DNA from: Davidsoniella eucalypti
Taxonomy: Eukaryota > Ascomycota > Sordariomycetes > Microascales > Ceratocystidaceae
Assembly: GCA_004009845.1 (NCBI GenBank)
Contig: RMBW01000001.1
Coordinates: 620,001-684,000 of the forward strand
Direction: 5' to 3'
Length of the DNA: 64,000 bases
The notes beneath the pieces were generated by a model, which saw nothing but the letters and a program-made list of their open reading frames with translations, did not search any database and was not told where the DNA came from. The first letter of the stretch is position 1. Each line of letters starts with the position of its first letter. This document shows positions 47,342 to 56,791 of the stretch, in pieces. Position numbers and translations under genes: made by a program.

Positions 47342-48250
47342 TGTGTCTTGTTACGATACAATTGACAGTCAATGGAAAATTATGCAACTATCTGGTAGCG
47401 GCTTTGTGTCTGCCTTCTATTCGCTGGCAATGGGAAAGAGAGAGAGAGATAAAACAAGAAATAACGGAATAATCAATCGGTATTCTCTGTGCAGTAATTC
47501 TTTGTGTGAGTGTTGGTCCAATGATGAAGCGAGTTTGTTTGAGGCTGACAGCTATCATCACATACAAATCTAGTGCTGTACCACTAACTAGACTAGCATG
47601 GCAAAAGACCCCTAATAGTAGGTTCTGATTTTACCATCGGCCATAAAATATAGAGCCTAGAGGATGATACCAACATCAATCCAAAGTGATGAAAACAAAA
47701 GCTCATCTAAAATGGCTACAATACTAAGGACCTATGGTAAGAACTTTTTATGTTAATCATTACAAGTCGTTAATTAATTCTCTAAACCGCGTTGTTGTTT
47801 TTTTTTTTTTTTTTTTTTTAGCACGTGGTAAAAACATTTCCCTATTAATTGTTTATGCCTTTCTACCAATTTTGCAACTTTACAAGAAACATCCTAGTTA
47901 ATCCAACTAAGCCTCTTCTCTTTCTAAGGCGGGGTCCTAAAAAAACGGGATGAACAATCAATTAATGCAAGTGATGTGATAGGGAAAGTAAATAAACATA
48001 ATATCTGTACAATGCCCATATAAAAGATAAAAGGGTTGGATTAGTGGCAAAATTGCCATTTAAGACAGTGTTTCAGAAAAGAAAACAAACTTGAATTTTA
48101 GAAACAATTTACTTTCGAACCCTTGACAATGTCAATTTCACGATAGTTCAAAATCATTACTCCAAAACAATCAAAATCTTTACTTCCTTTAAACAGAAAA
48201 ACATAATTACTCTACAAAACCAACAACAACAACAATAACAAAAAGATAAA
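47342..48250. other. AT-rich intergenic region with T22 tract
   Basis: No gene is supported. A 22-base T run lies at 47798-47819, and A/T-rich, low-complexity sequence extends to 48240. A frame at 47241-47573 overlaps the DAD1 start and has no features. Confidence 0.5.
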
Positions 48251-48333
48251 CGACCCCGCGAGGATTCGAACCCCGAATCTCCAGAGAACTTCGTAACCGA
48301 AATCTGGCGCCTTAACCATTAGGCCACGAGGCC
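48251..48333 (-). tRNA. tRNA-Arg (TCG) with a short intron
   Basis: 83 nt. Acceptor GGCCTCG pairs with CGGGGTC (G-T and T-G pairs included); the discriminator is G. The D arm is GCC-TAATGGTTAA-GGC. The anticodon stem CCAGA/TCTGG encloses 17 nt beginning TTTCGG, giving anticodon TCG and an intron of about 10 nt right after position 37. The T arm is CGGGG-TTCGAAT-CCTCG. The A box (GTGGCCTAATGG) and B box (GGTTCGAATCC) are intact. LINE A fragments lie upstream of it, starting about 53 bp from its 5' end. Confidence 0.92.
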
Positions 48334-48386
48334 GGTTCCTTGTAACTACACTAGTAAACCGGAATTATATAGGTCAACTGCGGTCT

Positions 48387-48481
48387 CGGAGGACTTTAAA
48401 TATATGTCCGGTACCCAATCCGGCGTCATATGAACTTAGTGATTCAGGTCGACGTTAAATATAACCAAATCAAATCAAATC
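48387..48481 (+). mobile_element. LINE A 3'-terminal fragment next to tRNA-Arg
   Basis: cggaggactttaaatatatg, then ccggtacccaatccggcgtc and an aaccaaatcaaatcaaatc tail match the reverse complement of the LINE A 3' end at 30668-30765. It is 5'-truncated to under 100 bp, with its truncated 5' side facing the tRNA gene. Confidence 0.85.
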
Positions 48482-48498
48482 TTCCCTCCTGCACAGGT

Positions 48499-49014
48499 CT
48501 ACCGTCGGACGGATCCTAACTGCCCGGACAGGTCATGGCGACTTTGCGGAGTACCATGACCGTTTCGAACATACGGATGCGGCCAGCAACGGAAGGAGCA
48601 TTTTCATACCTTGCATAAATGATAGACAGCTCCGGACTAGCTTTGTCAAGCTATTTCGGAAAGAGAGCTCCTGCCAAGAGACCAGAGGTGAAATGGCGGC
48701 ATTACAGAGCCCGGGAAGTGGCTGCGGAGGATTTGGTGTGGTTTTTGTTTCTGTTTTCATGTTTTATTTGCCTTATTGTTCTATGTTTGTTTTTGTTTTC
48801 ATGTTTTACTACTCCTTTATTCTTCCTTTTTTTCTTTCTTGTATTTGTTTTTTTGTTGCTCTTAGTGGAGGTATGGACCACTAGCTCTTCGGGGCTAGTG
48901 GTCGGTGTCGTCCCGCACACACTATTGGGTTTGTCGAGCGGAGGACTTTAAATTTCTGGCCGGTATCCAATCCGGCGTCGTATTATGATCTTAGTGATTT
49001 AGATAGACGAAATC
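48499..49014 (+). mobile_element. LINE A 3' fragment, head-to-tail with the preceding copy
   Basis: It begins within the C-terminal coding region (ggatcctaactgcccggaca, then ggtcatggcgactttgcgg, as at 31140-31200 reversed). It continues through KWRHYRA-like coding sequence and T-rich 3' sequence (48730-48860) and ends at about 49014 (agtgatttagatagacgaaatc). The tail is slightly shortened and there are several differences from copies 1 and 3. Confidence 0.85.
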
Positions 49015-49047
49015 AGACTACCGTCCGTGCCGAAGAACCGGTGGCCT

Positions 49048-49123
49048 TTCGGATTAGCTCATATGGTTGGTTGTCTTGCTTATTAAAACACCAATCTTGG
49101 AGCCCCACAGGACACCCTCCGAA
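49048..49123 (+). other. tRNA-like relic next to a LINE A 3' end
   Basis: 76 nt, of which the first seven and last seven (TTCGGAT / CTCCGAA) pair at six positions. An A-box-like TAGCTCATATGG follows the acceptor, as in a tRNA. The D stem does not close and no B box is seen, so it is not a working tRNA. It may be a decayed tRNA gene or SINE head. It begins 33 bp after the LINE A fragment ending at 49014. Confidence 0.3.
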
Positions 49124-49606
49124 TCACATGGGGAGTCCTTCTGTGTTCAGTTCTAGACCTTAAAATGGTATAATATATGCTATAAGCCTATGTGCTAACC
49201 ACCTGGAGGTTGACATCATCTGACTGCCTCTGTCTAGAGCTGTTGCTGTATTATCGCAGAATAAGCATCGGTATCAGATGGTGAATATAAATGCAATATT
49301 CAGTAGTAAGATATATCCAACAAACTCTTTATACTGGGAATTCACGTAATCAAAATCAAAGTTGGGATATGTATAAAAATGATACATATCGTGTGCAGGT
49401 GAGTCAGGATGCATATGCATCTGATGATAATCAAGCAAACAACGAGAGCATTTCGCGAGTAAGTATGAAGTGATAGGGGTCAATGCAGACCTCAGTACAT
49501 GTAGAATTTAGATATTAGTAGTAGTAGATGCTACTGGCCTCTATTTGGGTATGCAATGGCAAGTTATTTTCTTTCCTTCCGTGTAGCTTGATTGGCTCTT
49601 CCATTC

Positions 49607-51109
49607 TTATACCATTTTGGCGGATGTATCAGCCTGTTGATCATCTAGCCTGACTGACACTGGTACTGTCACATTTTCATTTTTAGATGGCTTCTTAGAT
49701 TTACATTTCCAGGCTTCTTCCTTTTCCTTGCGCCGGGCTTCTTTATCAAGGCTTCCAATAACTTTGTTTGTTGAGCCAGGTGGTAGAAGAGCCAATACCT
49801 TAGCCTCATCCTCAGCGGTCCATTCACGTGGCAAGGTTGCAAAAGTCAGGTAAGAAGTGTGTGACTTGATCTCGCCTTCGGGGCGATGAATGATACGGCC
49901 TTCCAGCCATGGCTTTTCAACAATTACACGACCATTAACTTTGGGTTGCTTTGGAGCCTTAGGCATAGGCCCATGGATACGGGGATCGCGATATGGCTTG
50001 TTAAGAGAGGCATCGAGCTTGCTAACGGCCTCTTCAACATCAACGATAGGTGTTGCCATGGACTTGTCGGTCCGGTCGCGAGTGATGTTGAATTTCTTGT
50101 GCGCAATCTCAACCATGTCGATATCGACCCAGCCAAGGCGGCGCATGACGCTGATAGTACGAGTGACTTGCTCGATGCATGGTGAGAATGTACATAGGTG
50201 AACCGTATCATTAGGATCCAAAGGAGAGATCCAGTTAGGATCGCGGTCTTCCTCCTTGAGAGATTGACCTGCCTTGCCTTGTTGTTGCCGCGATAGGTGG
50301 TGTAATGCCTCCCATGGAGCTGGAAGATCTAAGAAGATACAGTTTGCGTTTGGGCTTTCACCTCCGTTCACCAGGAAGCCACCATTGTAGACATCACGGT
50401 GTGTCATTTGTACAATGCTAGTAAGACCGTGACTGGCGATCTCCTCCGTCATCTTCTGATATCTGACTTCGTGGAACTCGAAACTGAAAACTTTGCCCTT
50501 GCGATCAGATGGACTGGTAGGATAACCGTTATAAACGGCACGAGAAGAGGCATGAGTGAAGCTACCGCTACCAGCACCTGCCTCAATGATGTGCTTGCCG
50601 GGGAAGGCCCGAATGCGCTGAAGAACGTAGGAGTAGTCGGGAGTGTATACGACTTGTGTACGATGAGGTAAGCTCATAGTCCATAGCTCTGGCGAGGGCT
50701 TAAGAATATGAAGGAAGCCACTGGTGGCAGTGACGGCCTTTTTGACGGCAGCCAAATGGGCGTTATTGTCTGGGTTTTCCAGCTCGGCGACAGGAGTAGG
50801 TGTAACATCTTCTTCATCGTCGGCGCCAGTTCGCTTGCGTTTTCGACCACGGGAGCCAGTGTCAACTTCAGAGGCGCGAACCTGAGAGCCCCATGGTACG
50901 TTGATCAAAGTCGAGTGTGGGAAAGAGCCAAAACGACTGTTTAACGTGGCACCTTCGGCATAGCCGTCAAAGACTCCGGTCTGGTGCGAGTCTTGGAGAA
51001 TCAAGGGAACGAGGTTTTCGCGAGAGAGGTAGACAAGCGCTAAAGAGTTGGTAGCGCTTTTTGTATTTGACGAAAGAAAAGGCGACTGTTTAGGCTTCGA
51101 AGACGTCAT
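49607..51109 (-). CDS. TRM61: tRNA (adenine-58-N1)-methyltransferase catalytic subunit Trm61 (Gcd14)
   Basis: Intronless, 500 aa from the ATG at 51109 (MTSSKPKQSPFLSS). The open frame extends upstream to a TTG at 51166, but ATG 51109 is the sensible start. With Trm6 this enzyme makes m1A58 in the tRNA T loop and is needed for initiator tRNA stability in yeast. The N-terminal barrel has LVPLILQDSHQTGVFDGYAE. SAM motif I is IIEAGAGSGSFTH, followed by FSFEFHEVRYQKM, and the motif IV region is IFLDLPAPWEALHHL. SPCIEQVTRTISVMRRLGW and the IVEKPWLEGR segment follow. A fungal insert (RGRKRKRTGADDEEDVTP) looks like a nuclear localisation signal. It is divergent from the Mmc1-like gene, 481 bp between starts. 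Confidence 0.95.
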   Translation of the reverse strand: MTSSKPKQSPFLSSNTKSATNSLALVYLSRENLVPLILQDSHQTGVFDGYAEGATLNSRFGSFPHSTLINVPWGSQVRASEVDTGSRGRKRKRTGADDEEDVTPTPVAELENPDNNAHLAAVKKAVTATSGFLHILKPSPELWTMSLPHRTQVVYTPDYSYVLQRIRAFPGKHIIEAGAGSGSFTHASSRAVYNGYPTSPSDRKGKVFSFEFHEVRYQKMTEEIASHGLTSIVQMTHRDVYNGGFLVNGGESPNANCIFLDLPAPWEALHHLSRQQQGKAGQSLKEEDRDPNWISPLDPNDTVHLCTFSPCIEQVTRTISVMRRLGWVDIDMVEIAHKKFNITRDRTDKSMATPIVDVEEAVSKLDASLNKPYRDPRIHGPMPKAPKQPKVNGRVIVEKPWLEGRIIHRPEGEIKSHTSYLTFATLPREWTAEDEAKVLALLPPGSTNKVIGSLDKEARRKEKEEAWKCKSKKPSKNENVTVPVSVRLDDQQADTSAKMV

Positions 51110-51590
51110 GGTGGGCGTTTCGGAAAGAATACCTTGTTGTACTGATGCAAAGGAAAGTTTGCGCAAAGTTTGCGGAAAAAAGAACGTGGGACAAGGCTAC
51201 CAAAAACTTTTTTTTTACTAGGATCATTTCGTTCAGTGACGTCGTGTAACTGCAAGGCTGTGGTGGGGCAATTTTCAAGCCTAAAGTACGAAGCTTTAAC
51301 ACTTCACTCATTAGATAGCAATTGTGTACATCACCAGATTTCAAACTTGTAGGAGACAATTACGGATTTACGATGTGCTGATGTGATCTTAGTTAACGGG
51401 ACATTCTCAATAATAATTTTCATGTAACAATATGTGTAGTGTCTTGGTGAAGTGTGACCCCCATATATGCATACGCCTCTTTTAGTGCAACACCAACATC
51501 GGGTGCCGTTTACTCGGGCGCTAGTAAATTGAAGCCCTCTTTACGCCTACTGTCAACATCCATTGCGACTGCTAACCAGCCGCATCAACA

Positions 51591-53441
51591 ATGGCCATTC
51601 GACTTCCAGCAAGGCTGCCATATGGTTGCCGCAAGCGGGTTTTAGCTAAATTGCAGACACCTTCACATTTACATGCGAAATTCCGTGCTCCATCGGGCTT
51701 CACCAGACGTTCAATCTCCTCGACGACAACCGATGATATAGCGACACAAGCAGCTGCGCCACAACTCAACTCAAGAGCCGAGCTTCTCCGGTTGCTTAAG
51801 AAACTTCGGACAGATGCCGCAGGCATTGTTAGCTCAACCCGCCTTCAATTGGCCATCAATGCCCTCCAAGAGAAAGCCGGCAATGAAACGGTCAAAGTTG
51901 CTGTCTTGGGTGTGGATAATGGACGGTCCACGCAAACTGCCAAAACTTTGGTCAGAGCTATTTTGGCCGATCCGCTAGTCGACGAACAGCAATGGGAAAA
52001 GGAATTGGCAGCCCATGACTCTAAAACCCCATTGGTTATCCGTATTTGTAGATCTGAAGCTAGGTCTAGCTCGACATTGATATCACAAGCCAATGACTTA
52101 CGGGAGCTTAATATCACATCGCCTACGTGGAACTTGCACAACATCGAGCTTTTGTTGATCGAGGACACTAGACTATCCACTCCCAAAGCTTCAGATCTCT
52201 CCGAGGAAGGCGTTCTAGACGTCCCCGTTGCTGTTTCTACGGAGACTCTCGTCACCCCAGTCCACAAGGCTATCGCGGTAGCTGAGGGTATTCTTGGCGT
52301 CTCAGCGCTAGGTGCGCTACCTTCACTGCAAAACAAAGCTACTACTTTGTCAGCAATCAACATCCCCGGCTTCGTTACTACCGCCAACGAGAAGCTCCCA
52401 TTCACCACTATGGATGTTCTACAGGGAACTCAGGGACTTCGTCTCTTCCGTGCTAGCTCATCTCATGCTATGCAATATGAGAAACTATGGACTCAAAGTA
52501 ATGTGGAATCTGTGCGTGACTGGATTTTGAGCGACTCGCAGGCATCTCCTGGAGATACCAAACCCATCGTAAGATCTCTTCTATCCTCATTGATAGAGAA
52601 GACCGAAGCTTCCATATCTGCTACTGAGAGCGGTGTAACGCCTCTCACAGCTGTCAAATGCAATGAAGAGATCTCTATTCTTCATAAAGCTCTTGTGGAA
52701 TGGTCAGAAAGTGCCCACGAGGAACTACAGAATGAACTAGACAATGCATTCAGCGGCCGGAGGTGGAAACAGCTTCAGTGGTGGAAGCTCTTTTGGCGTG
52801 TAGATGACGTTGGAATCTTAACTTCTGAAATTCTACATGAAAGATTCCTACCACGTGCGGACAAAAGTTTGATTTTCCTTGCTGGCCGGATCAGCGAAGG
52901 CCTTTCAGAAAACACGGTTATTTATGCCCAACCAATGTCCCTGGTAGTTGTTAGTCCACCCAACATCACACAGTCAACGAATGACCCGATCACACCCGAG
53001 GAAGCAACAAAACGGATGCCAAAATGGCCGACACATATCGCCTTCACACGCAGATACCTACAGCACGAAACTGTTCCTGCGCTTCAAGCATTGTCCCAGA
53101 AGCTCGTCATCCAGACCATTAGCTCATCGGGTCTCTCTGCTTCTTTGGGCGCTCTCATCTACGCATCTCAGTTCTCCATCTACGAAGCTGGATCGGTCGT
53201 GGCCCTAGGAACCGTGCTGAGTCTAGGCCATATGCAGCGTAAATGGGACCAAGCGAGACGATTCTGGGAAGGGGATATTCGCGAAGAAGGTCGTAAGGCC
53301 ATTAGAGCAGCCGAAAAGAGTATGGAGGACGTGCTAGATGGACGGAAAGCCGAAGACGAGTCTGTTGAAAAGGTGAACGACTACAGTTCTATCAGGGCTC
53401 TCTTAGTAAAGGCAAAGGAAGCCTTAGCCACTCTGGTTTAG
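51591..53441 (+). CDS. Mitochondrial inner-membrane dynamin-like pseudoenzyme, Mmc1-like
   Basis: Intronless, 616 aa. The N-terminus is basic and lacks acidic residues (MAIRLPARLPYGCRKRVLAK ... FTRRSIS), a good mitochondrial presequence. VKVAVLGVDNGRSTQTAKTL sits where a GTPase P-loop would be, but the GxxxxGK[ST] Lys is missing. Long helical segments follow (ELQNELDNAFSGRRWKQLQW). Near residues 505-550 a hydrophobic hairpin (SSSGLSASLGALIYASQFSI then AGSVVALGTVLSLGH) precedes a charged C-terminus. This layout fits fungal Mmc1, described as a dynamin-superfamily-like protein that works with MICOS on cristae. The family link is from memory of the architecture, so I leave the symbol empty. Being a protein-coding mitochondrial gene is much surer than the name. 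Confidence 0.6.
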   Translation: MAIRLPARLPYGCRKRVLAKLQTPSHLHAKFRAPSGFTRRSISSTTTDDIATQAAAPQLNSRAELLRLLKKLRTDAAGIVSSTRLQLAINALQEKAGNETVKVAVLGVDNGRSTQTAKTLVRAILADPLVDEQQWEKELAAHDSKTPLVIRICRSEARSSSTLISQANDLRELNITSPTWNLHNIELLLIEDTRLSTPKASDLSEEGVLDVPVAVSTETLVTPVHKAIAVAEGILGVSALGALPSLQNKATTLSAINIPGFVTTANEKLPFTTMDVLQGTQGLRLFRASSSHAMQYEKLWTQSNVESVRDWILSDSQASPGDTKPIVRSLLSSLIEKTEASISATESGVTPLTAVKCNEEISILHKALVEWSESAHEELQNELDNAFSGRRWKQLQWWKLFWRVDDVGILTSEILHERFLPRADKSLIFLAGRISEGLSENTVIYAQPMSLVVVSPPNITQSTNDPITPEEATKRMPKWPTHIAFTRRYLQHETVPALQALSQKLVIQTISSSGLSASLGALIYASQFSIYEAGSVVALGTVLSLGHMQRKWDQARRFWEGDIREEGRKAIRAAEKSMEDVLDGRKAEDESVEKVNDYSSIRALLVKAKEALATLV

Positions 53442-54072
53442 GGCGGAAATTGTGTAGTAGTAGGCGGTGGAAAGAAAAGTGTACATATAATAAATTTAGC
53501 AGTGTAAGAATAAGGTGTAATAAGACACAACACACCAGATATATGCATTTCAGTATTTGTATCTATAGAACCATTGAAGGCTAGTGGTATCACTGAAATA
53601 TATGAATGGATATTAAAAAGCCGATATGTTATGTATATGGTTCCATATAGATCGATGTTGAAAGTAGGCCCGAAATTGCAATTGTTAAAACGCCAGTTAT
53701 AAATCAGTCTTGACTAAACAAGAGAATGAAGCACGGCTTTTGATTCATTGGAGCTTTTTCCGGGTTTCTTATACCGGAGTTGGAGGACCAATATTGAACA
53801 TGAAGAAGAAACCAGCCCGCCAACATTGGACGGGGGGTATCAGCCAGCCTTTATATTGCTGTGATGGAACACAGACGGTTTCTCCATGAATAGTAAAAAA
53901 CAAAGTGAGTCGTATCATAATTTTCATACCCTATTCCTCCTACGCGCCTGTATCTTCTCTTACCCCGAGATTCGCAGATATTTAACCTTATATTATCCAT
54001 CAAGCTATCATTAAAGCCTAGAGAGATAGAGAGTAGCTTTATACAGACAGACACGAACACAGCCGCAGGGCC
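53442..54072. other. Intergenic region, convergent 3' ends
   Basis: AT-rich 3' flanks of the Mmc1-like gene and SmD3. No gene is seen. Confidence 0.55.
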
Positions 54073-54665
54073 TTACCGGCTGCCGCCACGACCACCGCCA
54101 CTCGCGCGTGCACGAGAGACAGTAGCCCTACCACGGGCCAAACCAACACCACGACCGCGGGCGTTCCGACTACGGAACATGGGGGCATTGCGCAACATGT
54201 CCGGTACGATGAAGAAGCGCACGTGGGAGCCACGAATATACACCTGGTCGAGATGGCTGACACGGCCGTCGCGCGCTGTCACTGTGATGTCTTTGAGCTG
54301 GACGTTCATGTTATCCTCGGCTGCATTATAGAAAAAAAAAACAGTATGTTAGCTTGGTTGTGTTTCTTGTTTCGATCAATTCTTCATAGAAGAAGGAAGC
54401 CCATAGGATCTGAGTACGGGTTCTACTCTTTGAAGCAGTGGGAGGAGGATCAACGCACCATCGAGGAGCTTGCCGCGGTAAGTTGTGCCAGAAGAGATCT
54501 CAAGGGTAACGATATGGCCCTGTGATATGTTAGGTTAGCATTATAAATCATCCAGTCTTGCAATTGGGTGGCTATAGTACGAAAAGGGCTTTAGAACAAA
54601 AAGAAGTGAAGACATACCTGAGCCTCGTTCAGAAGCTTGATAGGAATACCGATAGTCGACGTCAT
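54073..54665 (-). CDS. SMD3: Small nuclear ribonucleoprotein Sm D3
   Basis: Core Sm protein of spliceosomal snRNPs. Exons: 54665-54618, 54519-54459 and 54320-54073, giving 118 aa. The product reads MTSTIGIPIKLLNEAQ, GHIVTLEISSGTTYRGKLLD, AEDNMNVQLKDITVTARDGR, VSHLDQVYIRGSHVRFFIVP and DMLRNAPMFRSRN. Sm motif 1 (GHIVTLE-S-G-YRGKL-AEDNMN) and motif 2 (VYIRGSHVRFFIVPDML) are complete. The tail (ARGRGVGLARGRATVSRA ... GGGRGGSR) has several RG dipeptides, the substrate type of PRMT5 in other organisms. In the same window, SmF is a second Sm-ring member and PRMT5 the likely modifier. Confidence 0.95.
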
Positions 54666-55313
54666 GATTGTTGTATTATGGGACTTTTTGGTGTATTAAG
54701 AAATAAGGACCCAAAAACGAGCGACTATAGAACAAAATAGGAGAAAAGAACAAGCCCAGCTTGGGATATTATGCGCTCTTGGTCTCGATCGATGGAGTAT
54801 GGATTTTGAATGCGGGGAGTTGGTCGGTTGGTTGGAAGACTAGAGGTTAGCTGAGGGACAAGGCTGAGAAAGCCTAAAAAAAATCAGAAGCCAGACCGCT
54901 GTCCACTGCACCAAAAAAAAAAGCCAAGATGCGAACGATCTGTGAGTAAAGCCTTGCTTATCGAGCAACCCCACTTTACTTAGTATGTTTGAAATATAAA
55001 ATAAAAAAGGTTTTATTCATTAGTCATATCGAGTTTAGAGTTATGAAGATGTTATTTAGTATGTAATTGTTATATATGTAGTTGTATGTACTCCATTGTA
55101 TATTAAGAAATTATGGAAAATGTATCTGTATTTGTAACTGCATCTATATCTAAAACTCAAATCAAATCAAATCAAACTAGTTGGAGAACCTGTGTTCATG
55201 CCGATCAAACTCGACTTCTATATGAGCAAAAAAAAAAAAATTCAACCGAATAAAAGATCTCAAAGAGATCTCAAAACACCGCCAGGTCGAAGACACCATG
55301 AAGCAAGAATCGC
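54666..55313. other. SmD3 upstream region with tail-like repeats
   Basis: No gene is seen. 55004-55065 (aaggttttattcattag, then agttatgaagatgttattt) loosely resembles the LINE B 3' tail, and 55155-55176 holds an (AAATC)n run like the LINE A tail. Neither has recognisable element sequence next to it. Confidence 0.4.
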
Positions 55314-55862
55314 CTATTCATAGTTCCATTGCTCTTCTCGCGTGAATTTCTCGCCTGGCAACCATCGGTCCGGCTTGTCTATATGGCTACCGACTTCGTA
55401 GGCTCGTTGGACGATTCGGGCTAGAGTGTCAGTTCCGATCGCCCATGCTCTGCACCTCAAATTTGTGTGTATCGTGATCTCGAAATATCGAGGTGCTGTC
55501 TCTACCTGTTCTTCCCAAGTGATGCGGTAGAGTAGGTTTCCTACTATGCATAAGTATTTGTAGCACTTACAGATAGGGTGTAGAGGAGCAAGCACGTCAT
55601 GGAATGAAAAGAGATCAAATGTATAGGCATGAGAGGTCAAGGGTGGACCACACTTACTTTGGCTATCGAAGGCCCATTCATACTGACAGCCAATATATCG
55701 GCTCTGTTCGTGGCTCGTAGTCGATAAGAACCGATGTGGGATTCGTCGTTTCTTGCACCAACTTGGCTCATTAGCATAGTTGAAATCATCTCCTGTAGTG
55801 TTCTGTGCCGTATTCTTCCATGAGTCCATTATATCGGCTAGAGTATAGTCCTTTACAGACAT
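55314..55862 (-). CDS. Hypothetical protein, 182 aa
   Basis: Not recognised. The open frame starts with an ATG at 55862 (MSVKDYTLADIMDSW) and ends at 55314. The composition looks protein-like and not repetitive: PSWCKKRRIPHRFLSTTSHE, CQYEWAFDSQSKCGPPLTSH, RYFEITIHTNLRCRAWAIGT, HIDKPDRWLPGEKF. No signal peptide or membrane segment is evident. A possible intron inside it (donor near 55655) would break the frame when removed, so I keep the single exon. No neighbour suggests a role. Confidence 0.45.
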   Translation of the reverse strand: MSVKDYTLADIMDSWKNTAQNTTGDDFNYANEPSWCKKRRIPHRFLSTTSHEQSRYIGCQYEWAFDSQSKCGPPLTSHAYTFDLFSFHDVLAPLHPICKCYKYLCIVGNLLYRITWEEQVETAPRYFEITIHTNLRCRAWAIGTDTLARIVQRAYEVGSHIDKPDRWLPGEKFTREEQWNYE

Positions 55863-56791
55863 GTTAGGGGAGAATACAAAGCGTTCAAAATCTAGGTGCT
55901 AGTGGGATCTATGTTCAGGGATGATCGAAAGAAAAATTAAAAAATTAAAGAATATATATTCGTAGGCAACGGTGCTTATATATACATGCGTGGCAAAATG
56001 GGTGTAGTCTAATCAGCCAGCTGCCTAATCACGGGGCATCTATGTAAATGTGCATTTTTACAATGCTCGCGTTGGAAAAAACAATAAATTGCTGTAAAAT
56101 GATTGATACTGCAAGGCTAATATTGCACATTCGTGATACCAAGACTAGAATGCTCGAAAACCAATAATAAACATTGCCTTCTATTTCTCCATGATATATT
56201 CAAAACTGTGTACACACACCGTATAAGCTGTGCGCGATGGAAACAATTATCACGACTGATAATTATGTACTTGGCAATGTATATTTAAACAGCTAGATAC
56301 CTTGGTAGATGTCATATCATACGTAAACATTATTCGCAGCGAAGACTTGTCACAAACTTAACATTGTAATATAATTTATAGAATAGATGAAAAAAAAAGT
56401 CAAGATAATACATATAAAGTTATAACCTGAGAGGGAAGATGAAAAGAAAAAGGTATCACACTAATAAGAGATGAAGATACAAAATAAAAGCCACATGTGT
56501 GGTGAACAAACAAACAGGGCCTGGCGGTTATAACGGCCGAATTTCAGCATCCAGCAAAACGGCGGAGGTCGAAAAACAAAGGGAGTGGCAAGAGGCAAAC
56601 AGGAAACAAAGAGAAGGAAAAAGAGGGATTGGGAATATGCAGGACAAGAAAAGGAGAGATAGCAGGTATATGAGGGCATTATTATGGCCTAGATAGAGGA
56701 AGGGACGGGAACGGATAAAGATAAGTGGCATTTCTTCATATCATTAACACAAGAAAACCGATAAGGCATGATTTTCCTGTCGGTAAAAAGC
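55863..56791. other. Intergenic region downstream of the P450
   Basis: AT-rich with no gene recognised. 56380-56760 is purine-rich on the + strand and is probably the P450 3' flank. Confidence 0.5.
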
